This document shows positions 12,751-25,291 of a stretch of 64,000 nucleotides of DNA, in pieces. How positions within the stretch are numbered: position 1 is the stretch's first letter; every line of letters begins with the position of its first letter. The notes beneath the pieces were generated by a model. It worked only from the letters and a program-made list of their open reading frames with translations, was not told the DNA's origin and ran no database searches. A program made the translations under genes and the position numbers. This DNA comes from Ignelater luminosus (Eukaryota; Arthropoda; Insecta; Coleoptera; Elateridae), in contig VTPC01090429.1 in assembly GCA_011009095.1 (NCBI GenBank), positions 1-64,000 on the forward strand. Direction: 5' to 3'.

Positions 12751-13900
12751 AGTTGCTAATATAATTTTCCAATGTCACTGTCTCCCAACAGAAGGTCAGG
12801 AATCATAACGTTAAATACGAACAAATCACATCGATTTGTTATTACATCTTCAATAGCTATGCAGATTCCACAGAATTGGAAATAACAGTGAAAACTTAAT
12901 CCTATTAACTTTCCAAAGAAAGAACAATCAAAAGTTTGTAAGTTGTCCGAGGCAATTTTTTATTTATTATTTAGGAATTTACAGACATTGTAATAAAAAT
13001 GCATGTCAGGATGCAGTGTAGTCATACAATATGTATAAGTACATATAAAAAAATTATTTTTAGAAATCCTCAGTCATGTTTGTGTACAATGTAGTACATC
13101 TCCCTGTTAAATTCTGTGTGCAATATATATTGCTGTATTGATTTTTAATTTAATTAGGTACAATAAAATTACTTTAACTACTGAAAGAAATTCCTTGATC
13201 TTATGTATGGTAGCCTATTGTATTGTTGCTAATTGCAAGTATAAAACAGATACAAAGAATGAACATACGCCCACAAACTTCCCTAATTTTCTTTTAGCTT
13301 TATTAGCAATAAAGCTTCCATCAATCGGAATTAAAATATTTTAAATTAGTCTCAGATAACGCAAAAAAGGCATTCCTTTTACGATTAACGGAGATTTATT
13401 TATACAATTAGTAGAAAATAATTAATGTTCATTCAATTTCAAATTAATGTGCAAATCTCTAATAAACTAAAATGATAAAAAATCTTTTATCTCGATAGTT
13501 GAAGAGTTTTACATGAATAGCAACATTAATTTAAATAAGGCTTGCAAGGATAACTCGAAAAAATTTTGTTTTTAAACATTTACCATTCATCCATTTATAG
13601 AATGTAGTAAGGAAGTTTGTATTTTAACTTTGACCTTTGTTTCGAAGGTCCCTTTTACGCTAATATAACCATTGATTCAGAATTTCGACCGAACGTGACC
13701 ATGAAATTTACGATAAACGCGAAATTTAACAACGAAAATTAAATTGGCCTTAACCACTAGATAATATTTACAAATAGTATGTTGCATTAAAATATAATAA
13801 AAACCAAGCACCTATGGCAAATTTAAATATTCTTTTCTATTTCCGATTAAATAATTCTCTATATTAGTCCAAGGAATAGAGGCTGAAAATGGACCTTTGC
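12751..13900. other. AT-rich DNA without recognisable genes
   Basis: No protein family or RNA recognised. The segment at 12770-12960 is more GC-rich than its surroundings and may be an untranslated tail of the preceding retrotransposon, but I cannot show that. Confidence 0.5.
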
Positions 13901-15463
13901 TTGCAAAAGGCTATGTAGTTCTAATTTTTGGATATATTGTGTATATCACTGCCCTAGTGAAAAACCCAAGTTTTCGACCTCGTCGCCCCTGTGCGGGCGT
14001 CCTGGGGCGCCAAAGACCATCCAAATTCCGGGCTTTTTTCAGTTTTTCCATAGCCTTTTTTTACCAATACATTACAGAGAAAAAGCTTTTTATTAAAAGT
14101 TATAGAGCACTACATTTGCTGCAACTTTTGTATAAAAATGTCTTTTTAGAACGATTAGGTAGATAGTTACGCTTTATCAAAGTTACCAATCTTTCGTACA
14201 AATGATACTTTTTTGAGATATTAGCTCTTATCCAAATCTGCTACTGCCAGCAAGTTCAATCTTGCAAAGTTGCCACCGCTACAGGATGCTGCTATGTACC
14301 ATGTTTTCCACACGTATCACTAAGTGCAGACAAGGGCGAGCAAAATGAAGAACCCTCTGGACTGAAGATAGAGGAAAGACAGCAAAAGATATAATATAAT
14401 CCGCCAGGGATTCAGTTCCTCAGTCAATCCTGCCCTTCATCTCTTGTTACTGCAGGAAAGGATGTACTAAGGCCTACAGCTGTAGAAAGGCCGGACTCAG
14501 GTGCTCTATCATATGTAAACACTACTCTGGTCGAACTTGTAAAAATACAGCAAACATCATAATTGATGAAAATGAAGAAGACGATCCAACTACGCTGCTA
14601 ATGGAAAAGGTTGAAGAAAACCTGGCTGAAACTTCGAAGCCAGAAACCATAGCTAAATGTAGGAAGTTATAACTTTTTTTATTACTTTAGTATCTGCATT
14701 GTCATAATATTTCCTATTATTATAATTATAAAAATTGACAATCGTTTCCATCTCTCCATTTTAATATTGCTATTTCAATTGCCCATCAGGTTTCATGATT
14801 AATATTTTGATTTATATAAATTCAATTATGTGAGATAAACATTCGTAATTATTAACAAAAGTGTTTGTAATAAATCAAAAAACCAAGTTAGCCGTGTCGT
14901 CTACATGATTTGGTTAGTTTCCCAGATTATGGTTTTGTCCTTTTTAAAAGTGTCTGTTGAATTCAAGTTATGTAGAATAATTCATTTAAAGAGTCTTACA
15001 CTGTTTTTCTGTATTAAAAAGTTAATAATGGAACTTTCGAAAAAGGACAGAATCCATAACAGAAAGGGGTGGAGGTTGGAGAGGAATACAACACCAGGTG
15101 GTGCGGCTCTTCTATTTTCTTTCCCCCTTTTTATCCCATCCCGGCCTTTTTTTCACAAACCTTCTACGATAAGAACCTTAAAAAAGTATCATTTGTACGA
15201 AAAATTAGTAACTTTGATGAAGCGTAACTATCTACCTAATCGTTCCACAAAAACATTTTTCATATAAAAGTTGTAGCAAATTTAATGCTCTACATAGTTT
15301 AATCAAAACTTTTTTTCTGTAATGAATTGGTAAAAAGATGAAAGATGGAAAAACTGGAAAAACCCGCACAGGGGCGACGAGGTCGAAAACTTGGATTTTT
15401 CACTAGGGCACCGATATGCACAACATATCCAAAAATAAAACTACATAATCTTTGTTTTTTGCA
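13901..15463. mobile_element. unclassified DNA element with about 300-bp TIRs
   Basis: The left arm (about 13901-14215) and right arm (about 15178-15463) are inverted copies. They share the blocks GGATATATTGTGTATATC, TTTTCGACCTCGTCGCCCCT and GTAGATAGTTACGCTT, with scattered substitutions and indels. The left arm carries an extra GC-rich insert (about 14000-14025) absent from the right. The interior holds a plus-strand fragment of a cysteine-rich protein. No transposase is visible, so this is a non-autonomous derivative. I could not settle the exact ends or target duplication, and the superfamily is unknown. Confidence 0.75.
14270..14672 (+). pseudogene. cysteine-rich C-terminal tail of an insect TE-associated protein
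   Basis: From 14412 one frame reads cleanly to TAA at 14670-14672. It contains a cysteine block with spacing CxC-x3-C-x3-CxC-x6-C-x3-C (CYCRKGCTKACSC then RKAGLRCSIIC), followed by an acidic end. Upstream, in another frame from 14270, LPPLQDAAMYHVFHTYH matches the segment that precedes this tail in related insect proteins. At least one frameshift and several stops separate the two. The cysteine pattern resembles tesmin/TSO1-like CXC repeats, but that is only a resemblance. The same tail occurs at 55152-55480 with identical spacing. Function unknown; zinc or DNA binding would be a guess. Confidence 0.6.
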
Positions 15464-15903
15464 GGACGTAAGTTGATTTTACGCAGTGAATACTGTCCGC
15501 CCCTAGGGACGTAAGTGAAATTGTTTTTAATAACAAAACAAAGGTAGCTTTCTTCAAAATAATTATTTTAATAATAGACAGGTTTAATAATAACCTAGTC
15601 AAACGCCAAAAATAAACATTAAAACAGTTTCTAAGATTTATTTCAACCTAAAATAGAAGAAATATTATAAGACACTTGATTCATAAGTGTAGTTTGCAGT
15701 CTTATGTCGCTTGTAGCTTGAATATATAACAACTTCAATTATTATTATTAATTTATTATGTATGTAAAATTGTTTATGAAAGTTTTAGTAACTTTGAATT
15801 AATTGCTGAAACTGAATTTACAGTGATAATCGTCAGTCTTATTTTTGTTTCTTCTTTCTGTCTGCTATGCTAGGGTGATTAAAAAGCGCTAGTTTTGAAT
15901 ATA

Positions 15904-16325
15904 CAGGGTGCCCCATCTTAATTACATAATACTTTACAGGAGTGTCCTTTGGTCAAAAACAAGCAAAAAAGTCTTAATAAACATATAGTTTAAAATGAAC
16001 AGTTCTCTAGAGAAAAGCATTTGTTTAAAAATCTTAGAAATTCACAATAAAGATAAAAATTCGTGCTTGCGTTCAAACAAATGTTGGGCACATTGAACAT
16101 CTCTTGTAAGAGCTTATTTATTTTTAGAAAATACAATTTTATGTTCATAATTAATGTTATCAACTTATTTTTGTTTGTTTATTATGAATTTCTATGATTT
16201 TTAAACAAATGCTTTTTTGTTGAAAACTGTGCGTTTTAGACTATATGTTTATTAGGACTTTTTTGCTTGTTTTCAACCGAAGAACGCTCTTGTAATGTAT
16301 TATGTAATTAAGGTGGGACATCCTG
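15904..16325. mobile_element. fold-back MITE with about 170-bp TIRs
   Basis: Both ends begin CAGG(G/A)TG(C/T)CCCA and are followed by TTAATTACATAATAC. The arms stay similar for about 170 bp (AAAACAAGCAAAAAAGTC and AATAAACATATAGT blocks in both). TA flanks both ends (15902-15903 and 16326-16327). The 422-bp element is almost entirely a hairpin and codes for nothing. TA insertion points to a Tc1/mariner-mobilised family. Confidence 0.85.
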
Positions 16326-19300
16326 TATATGTTAGAGGTCTTTACCGTAAAAGTCAATTGAAACAAAAAACTGAAATCTAGACAATGAATACTAAATGAA
16401 TGAATTGAATTACTATGTCTATACATTATATGGATTATATATATATATATCACTTTAATTTCATCGAAATTTCATCAAATTCTACGTGCAATTAACGAAG
16501 ATATTGAACAATTATGAATGGTTGTAGTTTTCCGGTTTTTGTGTGATAATTTAGAAAATCACTGGTACCGATTTCCAAATATCATAATTTTTTCTTGCTT
16601 TCATTTATTTTTATTCAGGATGGAATGCTAGAAAAAACGGCAATCATATAAATTCAAAAGTAACTTTTTTTGTCTACCTTAAATTATTTAACTGCAAGTA
16701 ATATATCTGTCATTAGTTGCAGTTTTTGATGAATAATAGTTGTTTCTTAATTTTAAAATTACTTTATGAATACTGACTTAATTCGATTAAGATTACAGTT
16801 CTAAGCAAGGTCGACTAATTTATTCATTCTTTCACTGACCACTACCATGTCGTAAACTTTCCTTGGGAAAAGAAAATAGTCCAGATTATACCGCAACCTA
16901 ATTTAGTCAAAACCAAATAATGTACTCAAAACAAAAATCATCTAACCACAAATTGCTGACGATTTATAGTAATTTGAATTTAGTGAGTGAATTAACCTCT
17001 AATAACTGGTTTCTGCTAAATTTGCCCTAATTAAATAATTAAGTAATAGGTACACAAAACAAAGTAATAAAATGGTGCAGAAATTCTGAATATATTCAAA
17101 TATTTTCAAATAAGGTTTTGGTCTCAAGATTTGAGTCTTCATGATAAAATAAAGGTCAGTTAGTTGGTTGTAATAAATTGGAAACAGCTTTATATTGCAT
17201 TTTGCAATATAGTAGAATGTCTGGCAATGTTAATATATTATTATGCAGATAATATCCATGAGAGAATTATTTTTATAATCGCTTTAATTTTCGTTTTTTT
17301 AACATCTCATTTCTTTTCTCTTACATTCATAAGTTTATTTAGTTAGATGGCAGACCGTGTTTCCCTATCACTTGATTTTTTAATTTGTATGAATGGTAAT
17401 TTTTATTGTTTGAATCTTATGTTTGAAATAATTTGCTAAGCTCATAAATCTTTTCAAATTTGTCTTTGTTCGTTTTGCCTTTCATTTTTTTAATGTAGTA
17501 GTTACACTTACCTTGGAATATCTGTTTTTGCAACTAAAATTGAAAGCAAGTTTACAAATATTCTAAAATTTTCCACTGTGCCAATAAATATCTGGTACCT
17601 AAGCACCTCTTACCACTCAAGTGTTTTATATACTTACAGGAGAATTTAAATTCTCAATTATATTTGAGAAAGTATAAGAGAAAAATGCTATTCAGGAAAT
17701 TTTCCTTTACTTTTAAATTCTATATTTTGTTTAATTATTTTATAATTCTTTAAGTTGCATAACTTTATAAGATATGGGTTGTATATAGCGGAGAATTATA
17801 TTTAGAAACGTAAAACAAGCATTTGTTTTTATTTTTAAGCCTTCTTTAATACAGAACTCTTATTTGAATTTTTTAAATTAAATTATTCAATTAGGTGTCG
17901 ATTGTAACAGGACATAGAATGTCGTGTTGTATCAGATTTAATTATTTTAAGACCCTGACGACTCCTAAGTTCTACCAGAGAAACGTAACACAAGTTACTT
18001 TTGCTGTCGTTATCCTTAATATCTTAGCAGAGGGAGAAATAAAGAAGAAAGAAAATAAGTATTTATCCTAACAGTTTACTTTTGTACCCAAGTGTAAGTG
18101 CTATAAACATTGCAAAATTAGTTAGTGAAAACTATGACGATTAAATGTATGTAATTTAACTAATAAACGTAGCTATTAAAGGAATTTGGTCACAAGCTAA
18201 AGTTGTTTGCGCTAATAAATTTTTAAAGCTACAAATCTAAAATACATGTTGTCATTTATTAGCATGAAATGAAAGCTGATTTTATGCTCCACTACAAATT
18301 CTGCTATTGAGAAGAATCTCAATTATTAGTACTTCTAGATGTTGTACTGTACTAGATATTACAACCCATTCTTTTACTGTTCTGTTGCTTTCTATTATTT
18401 CTATTTGTTACCGAATTCCTGCATTCAGTGATGTTTGGTTCTTTATTTTTCTTTTTTCCCCTAACTTTCCCCACTATGTCCCTTTTCTCTTAATATCATT
18501 TACACTGGTTTATTTCTAGTTGCTTTTTTTTGTTTAAAATCCTTTTCTTGCTTTGATATAGTGTTGCTGACTTTATAAATTGTTATTTTCATTTCATGAA
18601 AGAAATTCTCTTAGCTCTTATTATTTTGCGTATCTGTTATATTTATTATGTCATTGTGAAACCTAAGGTTACGTCAGGATAGAAATTATTTACGTCACAC
18701 ATTGATTAACCATTAAAGAATTATTTAGACCTTCCTTAAAAATTTGTTTTTATGAATGCAACTGTTACTTTATCAAATAAGCTAATAATTGTGAAGAGAT
18801 GCAATCTATAAAAAATTGATTGATTAGAATCAACAGAGCAAAGAATATCAAGAAATACAATAGTAGTGTATTATTTAATAAGGTAAGTATCCTAAAGATA
18901 AATAATAAATAAATGCGTAGAATCAAATTAAAGTGAGCGAAGAAACCAGCTGGCGTCATCATATAGTAGCAAAAATATATTTTTCAGATTTTCATGCATG
19001 AAGTAAGAAATTGTAAAAGTAGGAGGGTATAGTTAAGATATAATTGCCTTTATCGAATTAGTGAAGACAAAACTAAGGAAAATAAAGTGCGCCAACAGTA
19101 AAAAAACTGCTTTAGAGAATACCCGTGTTACTAAATTTTTATAGTTACTTTAGATTTCAGTCATTTGAATGTAATCAATCAAATTTTCAGTTATATATAG
19201 TTTTTTGGTATTTGTAGATAGATAGATATTTTTATCTATTGTCAGTAGATTGATTCCAGTTTTATGCAATAGCTACGAGAGATCCTTATCATTCGAGTTA

Positions 19301-22300
19301 ATAATCAGATAAAATTGATAATTGATAAAAGGTTTTTAAAACTAGCATTTTACAAAAAATTAGTTCCTCTTCAAATTAAAACTAAATAAAAATTAATTAC
19401 ATTACGAAAATATGCACCTATCTTCTGTAATTAGTTAGATATTTGTTTTTAAAAGATGGTAGATTTATAATAACATTTTCTTTTAGTAAATAATTAAATA
19501 AAATTACTTTGTTAATTATCAAGAAAAAGCAAAGTGACTTAACGGAAAACTGTTTTTGCTTTTTAGATTTGGTTCATAATTAGAACTTTAACATTTCAAA
19601 GATCTGATTTTAAATAAAAAGAACCATCTAACATAAAAAATAGAAAACGTCACTAATTAAAGATGGAAAGCTATAAGATAAAAAAGGGAGAAAGGAACTA
19701 ATATTTTGAGTAGCAAAAGTGAATGAAAGAAGATACCTTGAAAGATCTGCAAAAACTGTCCACAAAAAGGCACTGCAATAAAAATCACATTTTCGTAAAG
19801 TAGATTCTTGAATCTTAATCGATAATCGTACGTTTTAATTTTGGTTTACGATATTGGGAGAAAAATACCAAAAGCTGCATTTTTGCACAGTTTTTCCTAA
19901 TTTTCAAATCTGTAAACGTCTATAATCTTATGTTACAACTCATAAATTGCCCTATTGTACCTCATTAGATCTAAAATTAGAGAAAGTTGTGACTAAGACA
20001 AGTGACTTAATATTAATAGCAGGACTGTTTTGAAATTTCCTCGTACGCGCACATATGCATGCTTACAAAATAGTGGATCAACTCGAACCAATCCTAATAT
20101 TTTTCAGTTTTTTTGCAACAACACTCAAAACTAAGTATTATCTCTTAATTAATCGCAATTTTAGGTGTGATGTACAGATTGATGAAAACTTGAGGTAATG
20201 TCTACTTAAAAATAAGAATAACAATAAAATATTTACTTCACGCTATAAAATGTCAATAACTATATTAACATTCTGTATTATCAAAAGAAACCATTATTAG
20301 GGCAAAACCCGTTTTGATGTTTCATTTGTTTATGTCTTAAGTCAAAAACTTTCTGTTTGAATAAAATATATGCATTTTGATACTGCTAATTTTTAAAGAA
20401 TAAAATAGACGATTTCTAAAAAATAAATAAAAATATCAACAATGAGAATGCTAAAAAATTAAATGACTAGAAAACACACCAAAAATGAGTCTGTAAATTT
20501 AATTACCAAAAACTCTTTGTTATTATTATTCTCTAGATCATTGCTATAGAGAATCTGATTCAATTATATGCACATACTGTAGTAATAAATTTCTTAAAAC
20601 AATAATTTAATAGTGTGTTTTGTCTAACAATAAAAAATTACTTCTAAAAATAACAACAATAAAATAATTTCAAAAAAACTGGTAATTACTTTTAAAATTA
20701 AAAAGAAATAAACTTCAATGTTTAATGATGTAGGAAACTCATCAAGCAAGGTCTTTTGTCGATCAAAAGATTAGCTATTGTGAATTTAGTGTTTATTATT
20801 GGTACTATTTAGCGAACTAACTATAAGAAGTCATTGAAAATTTTTTTTATATAATTTGCAGTTTTTTTTTGAAGGTAATCATCAAAATATCTTTTATCTG
20901 TTTATTTTGTTGGTTTTAGATTTTAAGACCTTTTCAGGTTTATAATTTATTTCTACCTATACGTTTCCGTCATTGTCTAAACTTCGAAACGCCCACGGAT
21001 TACATAAATTATAAAATATTTTAAAATTTAAAAACAACAAATAAAGTACAATAACAATACAGTTTGCCAAAAAATCTATATTTACATTTATTTATAATTA
21101 CATTTTTATGTTAATCAATTCAAACTTTGGCATCCTCGAGGTAGCTATTTAGAGTAATATATATTTACTAATTAAAATTTTATTTTATCTTTATATTATG
21201 TCATTACTGATACATATCAGTACGGATATTATGCATTTTTAATGCACATCCAGTAACCTTTAAATTCTTGTACATTGTTATTTAACAGTTAATATCAGTA
21301 GTTTCGATTTTATTCAGAAATTACTGGAAATTACAAATTTCATATCCAATTTTAAGGAATATTTACTTTTTATATATATATAAATATATAAAAATCGTGT
21401 CATGCATGGATAAAAAGAGCGGAACAGTAATATAAGTACATAATAACGGCGACAACTTTCATATTTGAAGTTAAGATTGCAGATTCATTTTTAATTTTAC
21501 ACTAAATTTCGTAATGCTGTACATAATATGTACCTATCTAGTACCAATTTAGTGTATTTTAATCAAAATTCTAGTTTTGATTTTTAATGAATTATAGGTT
21601 CTGCGCATGCTATTGCTGACCACATTTTCAGGTGGCTAAATCTACTAGCAATATCCCACTTTCAAATTTGAAGCGGGAAAGGTTAAGGTTATTTGATTTG
21701 CAATAATTTATTATAGAACAAAACTCTTTCAGTTCTCTAGCTAAGACGATAGTTTTTCGATGTAATTTTCCACTTTTAATAATTTAAATAGTTCTAATTA
21801 ACAATATCCAGACCGATCCTTAAGATTTTACGTTTAATAGTTTTTCCTCAAAAATCCGCGTTGATGAAAGTAAACTTTCCATTCAATGAATAATCAACCA
21901 AACACTTTAAATATTATTTTTCTGTAACCACTTTATGTATAGTAAATAATAAATATTAATTGTAAGTAACACAAATCAAGGTAAGAATTTACATTAATTC
22001 TTCGGATAATATGTGACTAGAGTTTTCATATACCATCAGTCTCTTAAACGCCACTTAAATGAAATTTTTTAGCAAGATACTTCCGTTTTTATTTAATTAA
22101 GACGCACTGTATATATATTTTTAAATTATTCTACAGAATAGACCTACAAAAAATAAGAACAAGTCACACATCCTCTTGCATGTATACATATAAGTAGATG
22201 TTTAGCAATATTTCGAATAATTCAGGTTTGTGATTGATTGGTTAATAAATAATTTAAGTAATAGTAGACACAAAAGTTGGCTCTATTTTAGGTTAGTATT

Positions 22301-23289
22301 AAAGTTAGTTTTCATAGCTACAAAAATAATTTTTAAAATTAGTTTTAATTAAAGTAAAAAGAAAATAATTAAAACTAAATATTTTTTTATATAAGAACTA
22401 TGTTTTTTACATATTTGAAAAAATAATAAAAAAAATTATACAGAAAAAAATGAAAACGTTACTTAAAGAAGATGTTCACATCAACTAGTGAAAAGCCTTT
22501 TAAAATCTCCCATTTAAAAGTTACCACTAAAAGATAATTTAAAAATTCATACCTAGAATCCATTTGTTTTAGAAAAATACTAAAACATACTGTAATTCAC
22601 AATTCGAACACTGAAAATTATTAAACAGAATTTTAAATTTTTTCACATGTGAAAAGACCTCAATATTAACGTCTTGCGTTCGCATCAAACGCTAGACGTT
22701 CGCGTTCTGACTAAAGTATGCCGTCGAGTCATTTATTTGAAACTGCAATTCGCGACCTTCGGTAACAATATTTAAAAAGAAGACAAATTGGGATTTTCCC
22801 TGGTCTTTTCCTTTATTGTTTCTATGATCGGAAACAATATTTTACTACAGAAAAAAAATTGTTTGTTCTAGCAAAATATTAAGATAAGGATACATTGTAG
22901 TATCTTGCGGAATTTACTTTTTATTTTCAAGGTTAATAAACAGTATTGAAATTGATTATTGTTATTATGATGTAAACAAGCAGCCTTTTTTGAGTAGGAT
23001 GTACTATTATTGTTAGAACCAAATTCTTTCAGCATTGGGATACGAAAGGAATTTTAATAAAGAAAGTATTTTTCCTGATAGTGCATATTACACTAGTTTT
23101 AATAGCTTTTAACATATAAGCATAGAAGCAGAAGAATGAAGCTTAAAAGTATAATGATTTAAGACTAAAGATTTTCGATGTTTTTAATTTTCAAAAGAGA
23201 AGGACATGTTTAGAGCGTTAGGTCTGTATGAAACATATCGCATACGTTTTTTTCTCAAACACTTGAAAACCTTAAAAGTCTGTTATAAC
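16326..23289. other. 7 kb of AT-rich DNA without recognisable genes
   Basis: No TE protein, structural RNA or exon was recognised. Short AT microsatellites occur at about 16435-16450 and 21370-21391, and a short GATA run at about 19220. Open frames are short, hydrophobic and AT-driven. A brief CpG-containing patch lies at 22670-22730. Confidence 0.55.
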
Positions 23290-24000
23290 ACACTGGATAA
23301 ATGGAAAAGAACTACATAGAATAACTCCAATATTTAGAAAAAAAAAGATGTACGTCATTTCTATCCAATTATCGTCAGATTGGAATAATACCTAATTTTG
23401 TTAAATGTTTTGAACGTGTCTTGTAATAACAAATTTGCACACATGTGAAACCCTTCGTATCCAACCACGAACATGGGTTTGTCGACTGTTACTAGTCTTC
23501 CTTGTAACAAAGAATGTATTCTTTGTCTTGTATCAGGCAGTTTCTGTATGATAAGAAGGATAATAGTTAACAAACTGATTTTTCATGTCAACTCTCCATC
23601 TATTCCAGTTTTATCTATACAACATAATTAATTATGTAAATACATTGGGAGTTTCCTAAGACTCGAATCTGCGACCCCTGTTAGGTATTTTATTACTGTC
23701 CAGCCTTTTTCGTTTCGACTTACCATATTAAGGAAAATGAGCTTCCAACTGCTATAGAAACAAAGGATTTAGTTATTTGGTTTGATTTCAAGTTGTCTTT
23801 TCTGAAGCGAGTTAAAGATGTTTGCTCATTTGCTTTTTATCGTGGTAGGTTTTGTTATTAGAACTTGCACGTAAAATCTTCATAGATTCACTCATCTTAA
23901 CAACACCTTATTATGCCCTTGTATGCAGTCATTTGGGACATACATACATCAATTATCTGGTATAGTCCAATTTTTAAATTTCGACCCGTTTTGGATTATC
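23290..24000 (+). pseudogene. Jockey-like non-LTR reverse transcriptase remnant
   Basis: Split across frames, the order matches a Jockey-type RT. SNYRQIGIIPNFVKCFERVL near 23355-23425 corresponds to the NYRPIS palm entry, HVKPFVSNHEHGFV (about 23440-23483) is the next block, and ETKDLVIWFDFKLSF at about 23755-23815 is the KDLGV region near the C-terminus. Numerous stops, frameshifts and at least one large deletion (the catalytic YxDD region is absent) mark it as old. Possible 3' extension to about 24240 is not recognisable. Confidence 0.6.
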
Positions 24001-24899
24001 CTGACTGCACAAGTCCACCAAAACTTAAAATCTTCTATTTCCCTTTAGCCCATGCTTTCTATATTATACCATCCATAAGCGTATACTCGTTAGTTGTGTT
24101 GCTGTATGCATCCTTTTCCTATTCATTTATATTTAGAAAGATAAACGATGCAGGTAAAAGTATTATAAAACGGCTACCTGCTTGCCAAGTGTTAACCCAC
24201 CACGGTTCAAATAAAAATAATTTAATTTCTTTAAAATCTACTTTTCTAACTTATTAAAAAAGGAATGATAAACGATCGGAAAAGAGTATAACTCTTGTAA
24301 TAATGCTACATTACTAATAAAACATATTTCAAATAATTCACTTCCGAATTTATAATCTGAGCTTTCTGGACGACCGTGATGCAGTGTGCAAAGCCTCTTA
24401 CTTCTACTACGGACAACGGTCATTTCTTAACTAGAACTGTACACCACAGCACTTAATCCTAAACGGGTCTAAATTCAAAAATTGAACTATATCTGTTCTA
24501 CATATCCCAACAGTTTTCTATGGAATGTGCATAGGATTTTTTTTAGAAACTCAACTTTGATCAAATCCAGTGCTACAAAACAGGAATGTCTCTAGAAGAA
24601 ACTGTATCATAGGAAAAATCATCACAAAGATTACATTGGGAAGAATTAATAAACTAGACAAGTCGTCTATAGTACAATTAGAAGAGTTGGTAAACTTCTG
24701 AAACAGCGGGCATTATAAATATAAAGAAGGCTTATTTGGCCAAATAACAAATTTGGTTAGTGTGTCATAGTTCTTTTGTACGGACTAACGTGCCCTGATT
24801 TATATTTCCGTAGTCTACTGAGTACTTAGTCATTATTCTTTTGACTTATATAACTTGAATTCATTTGCAACCAGCTTTCAATCTTATTTTGAAAATATA

Positions 24900-25145
24900 A
24901 TACTAATTCTCATTTAAGCAAAACTAGACAAACAAAAGTTGGTGAGTGTCGATTCTCATTTGAGGTGTTAATTGGGCTATTGCCACATTCTGCTAACTGT
25001 GCTGTGCTGTGGTTTGGTTTATTATTTTGCATTTCTAATTTACTTTTTTTTCGTAAATCTTCGACCTCACGGGGGCTCGAACCAGGAACATTAATCGCAA
25101 ATTTAATTACTATGCTGGATGCTTTAACCACTGAACTACTGGGGC
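24900..25145 (-). mobile_element. tRNA-derived SINE
   Basis: The minus strand carries RNA polymerase III internal promoter boxes: A box TAGTTCAGTGG at 25138-25128 and B box GGTTCGAGCCC at 25083-25073. The head starts with GCCCCAG near 25145, seven nucleotides before the A box, as in tRNA. Box starts are 55 nt apart, wider than in a normal tRNA, and the tRNA body does not fold cleanly, so this is a SINE head and not a working tRNA gene. The body continues to about 24900; the 3' end is uncertain. Confidence 0.65.
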
Positions 25146-25291
25146 GATCTACTTATATAGTTTTATAAGTTCTATGTAAATTGCATTTCCGTAGCTGTAT
25201 GCGCAGTAAGGGTTTGCTCATTGTTGATTGCGCCGTAGTTCTTGGCGCAGTATTGGCATCTATATGGGTTTTATTTCTAAGCTAGCCTGGC

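Noticed and set aside
25073-25145. A functional tRNA gene
   Set aside because: A and B boxes are present but too far apart, and the acceptor and anticodon arms do not pair; a SINE head explains it better.
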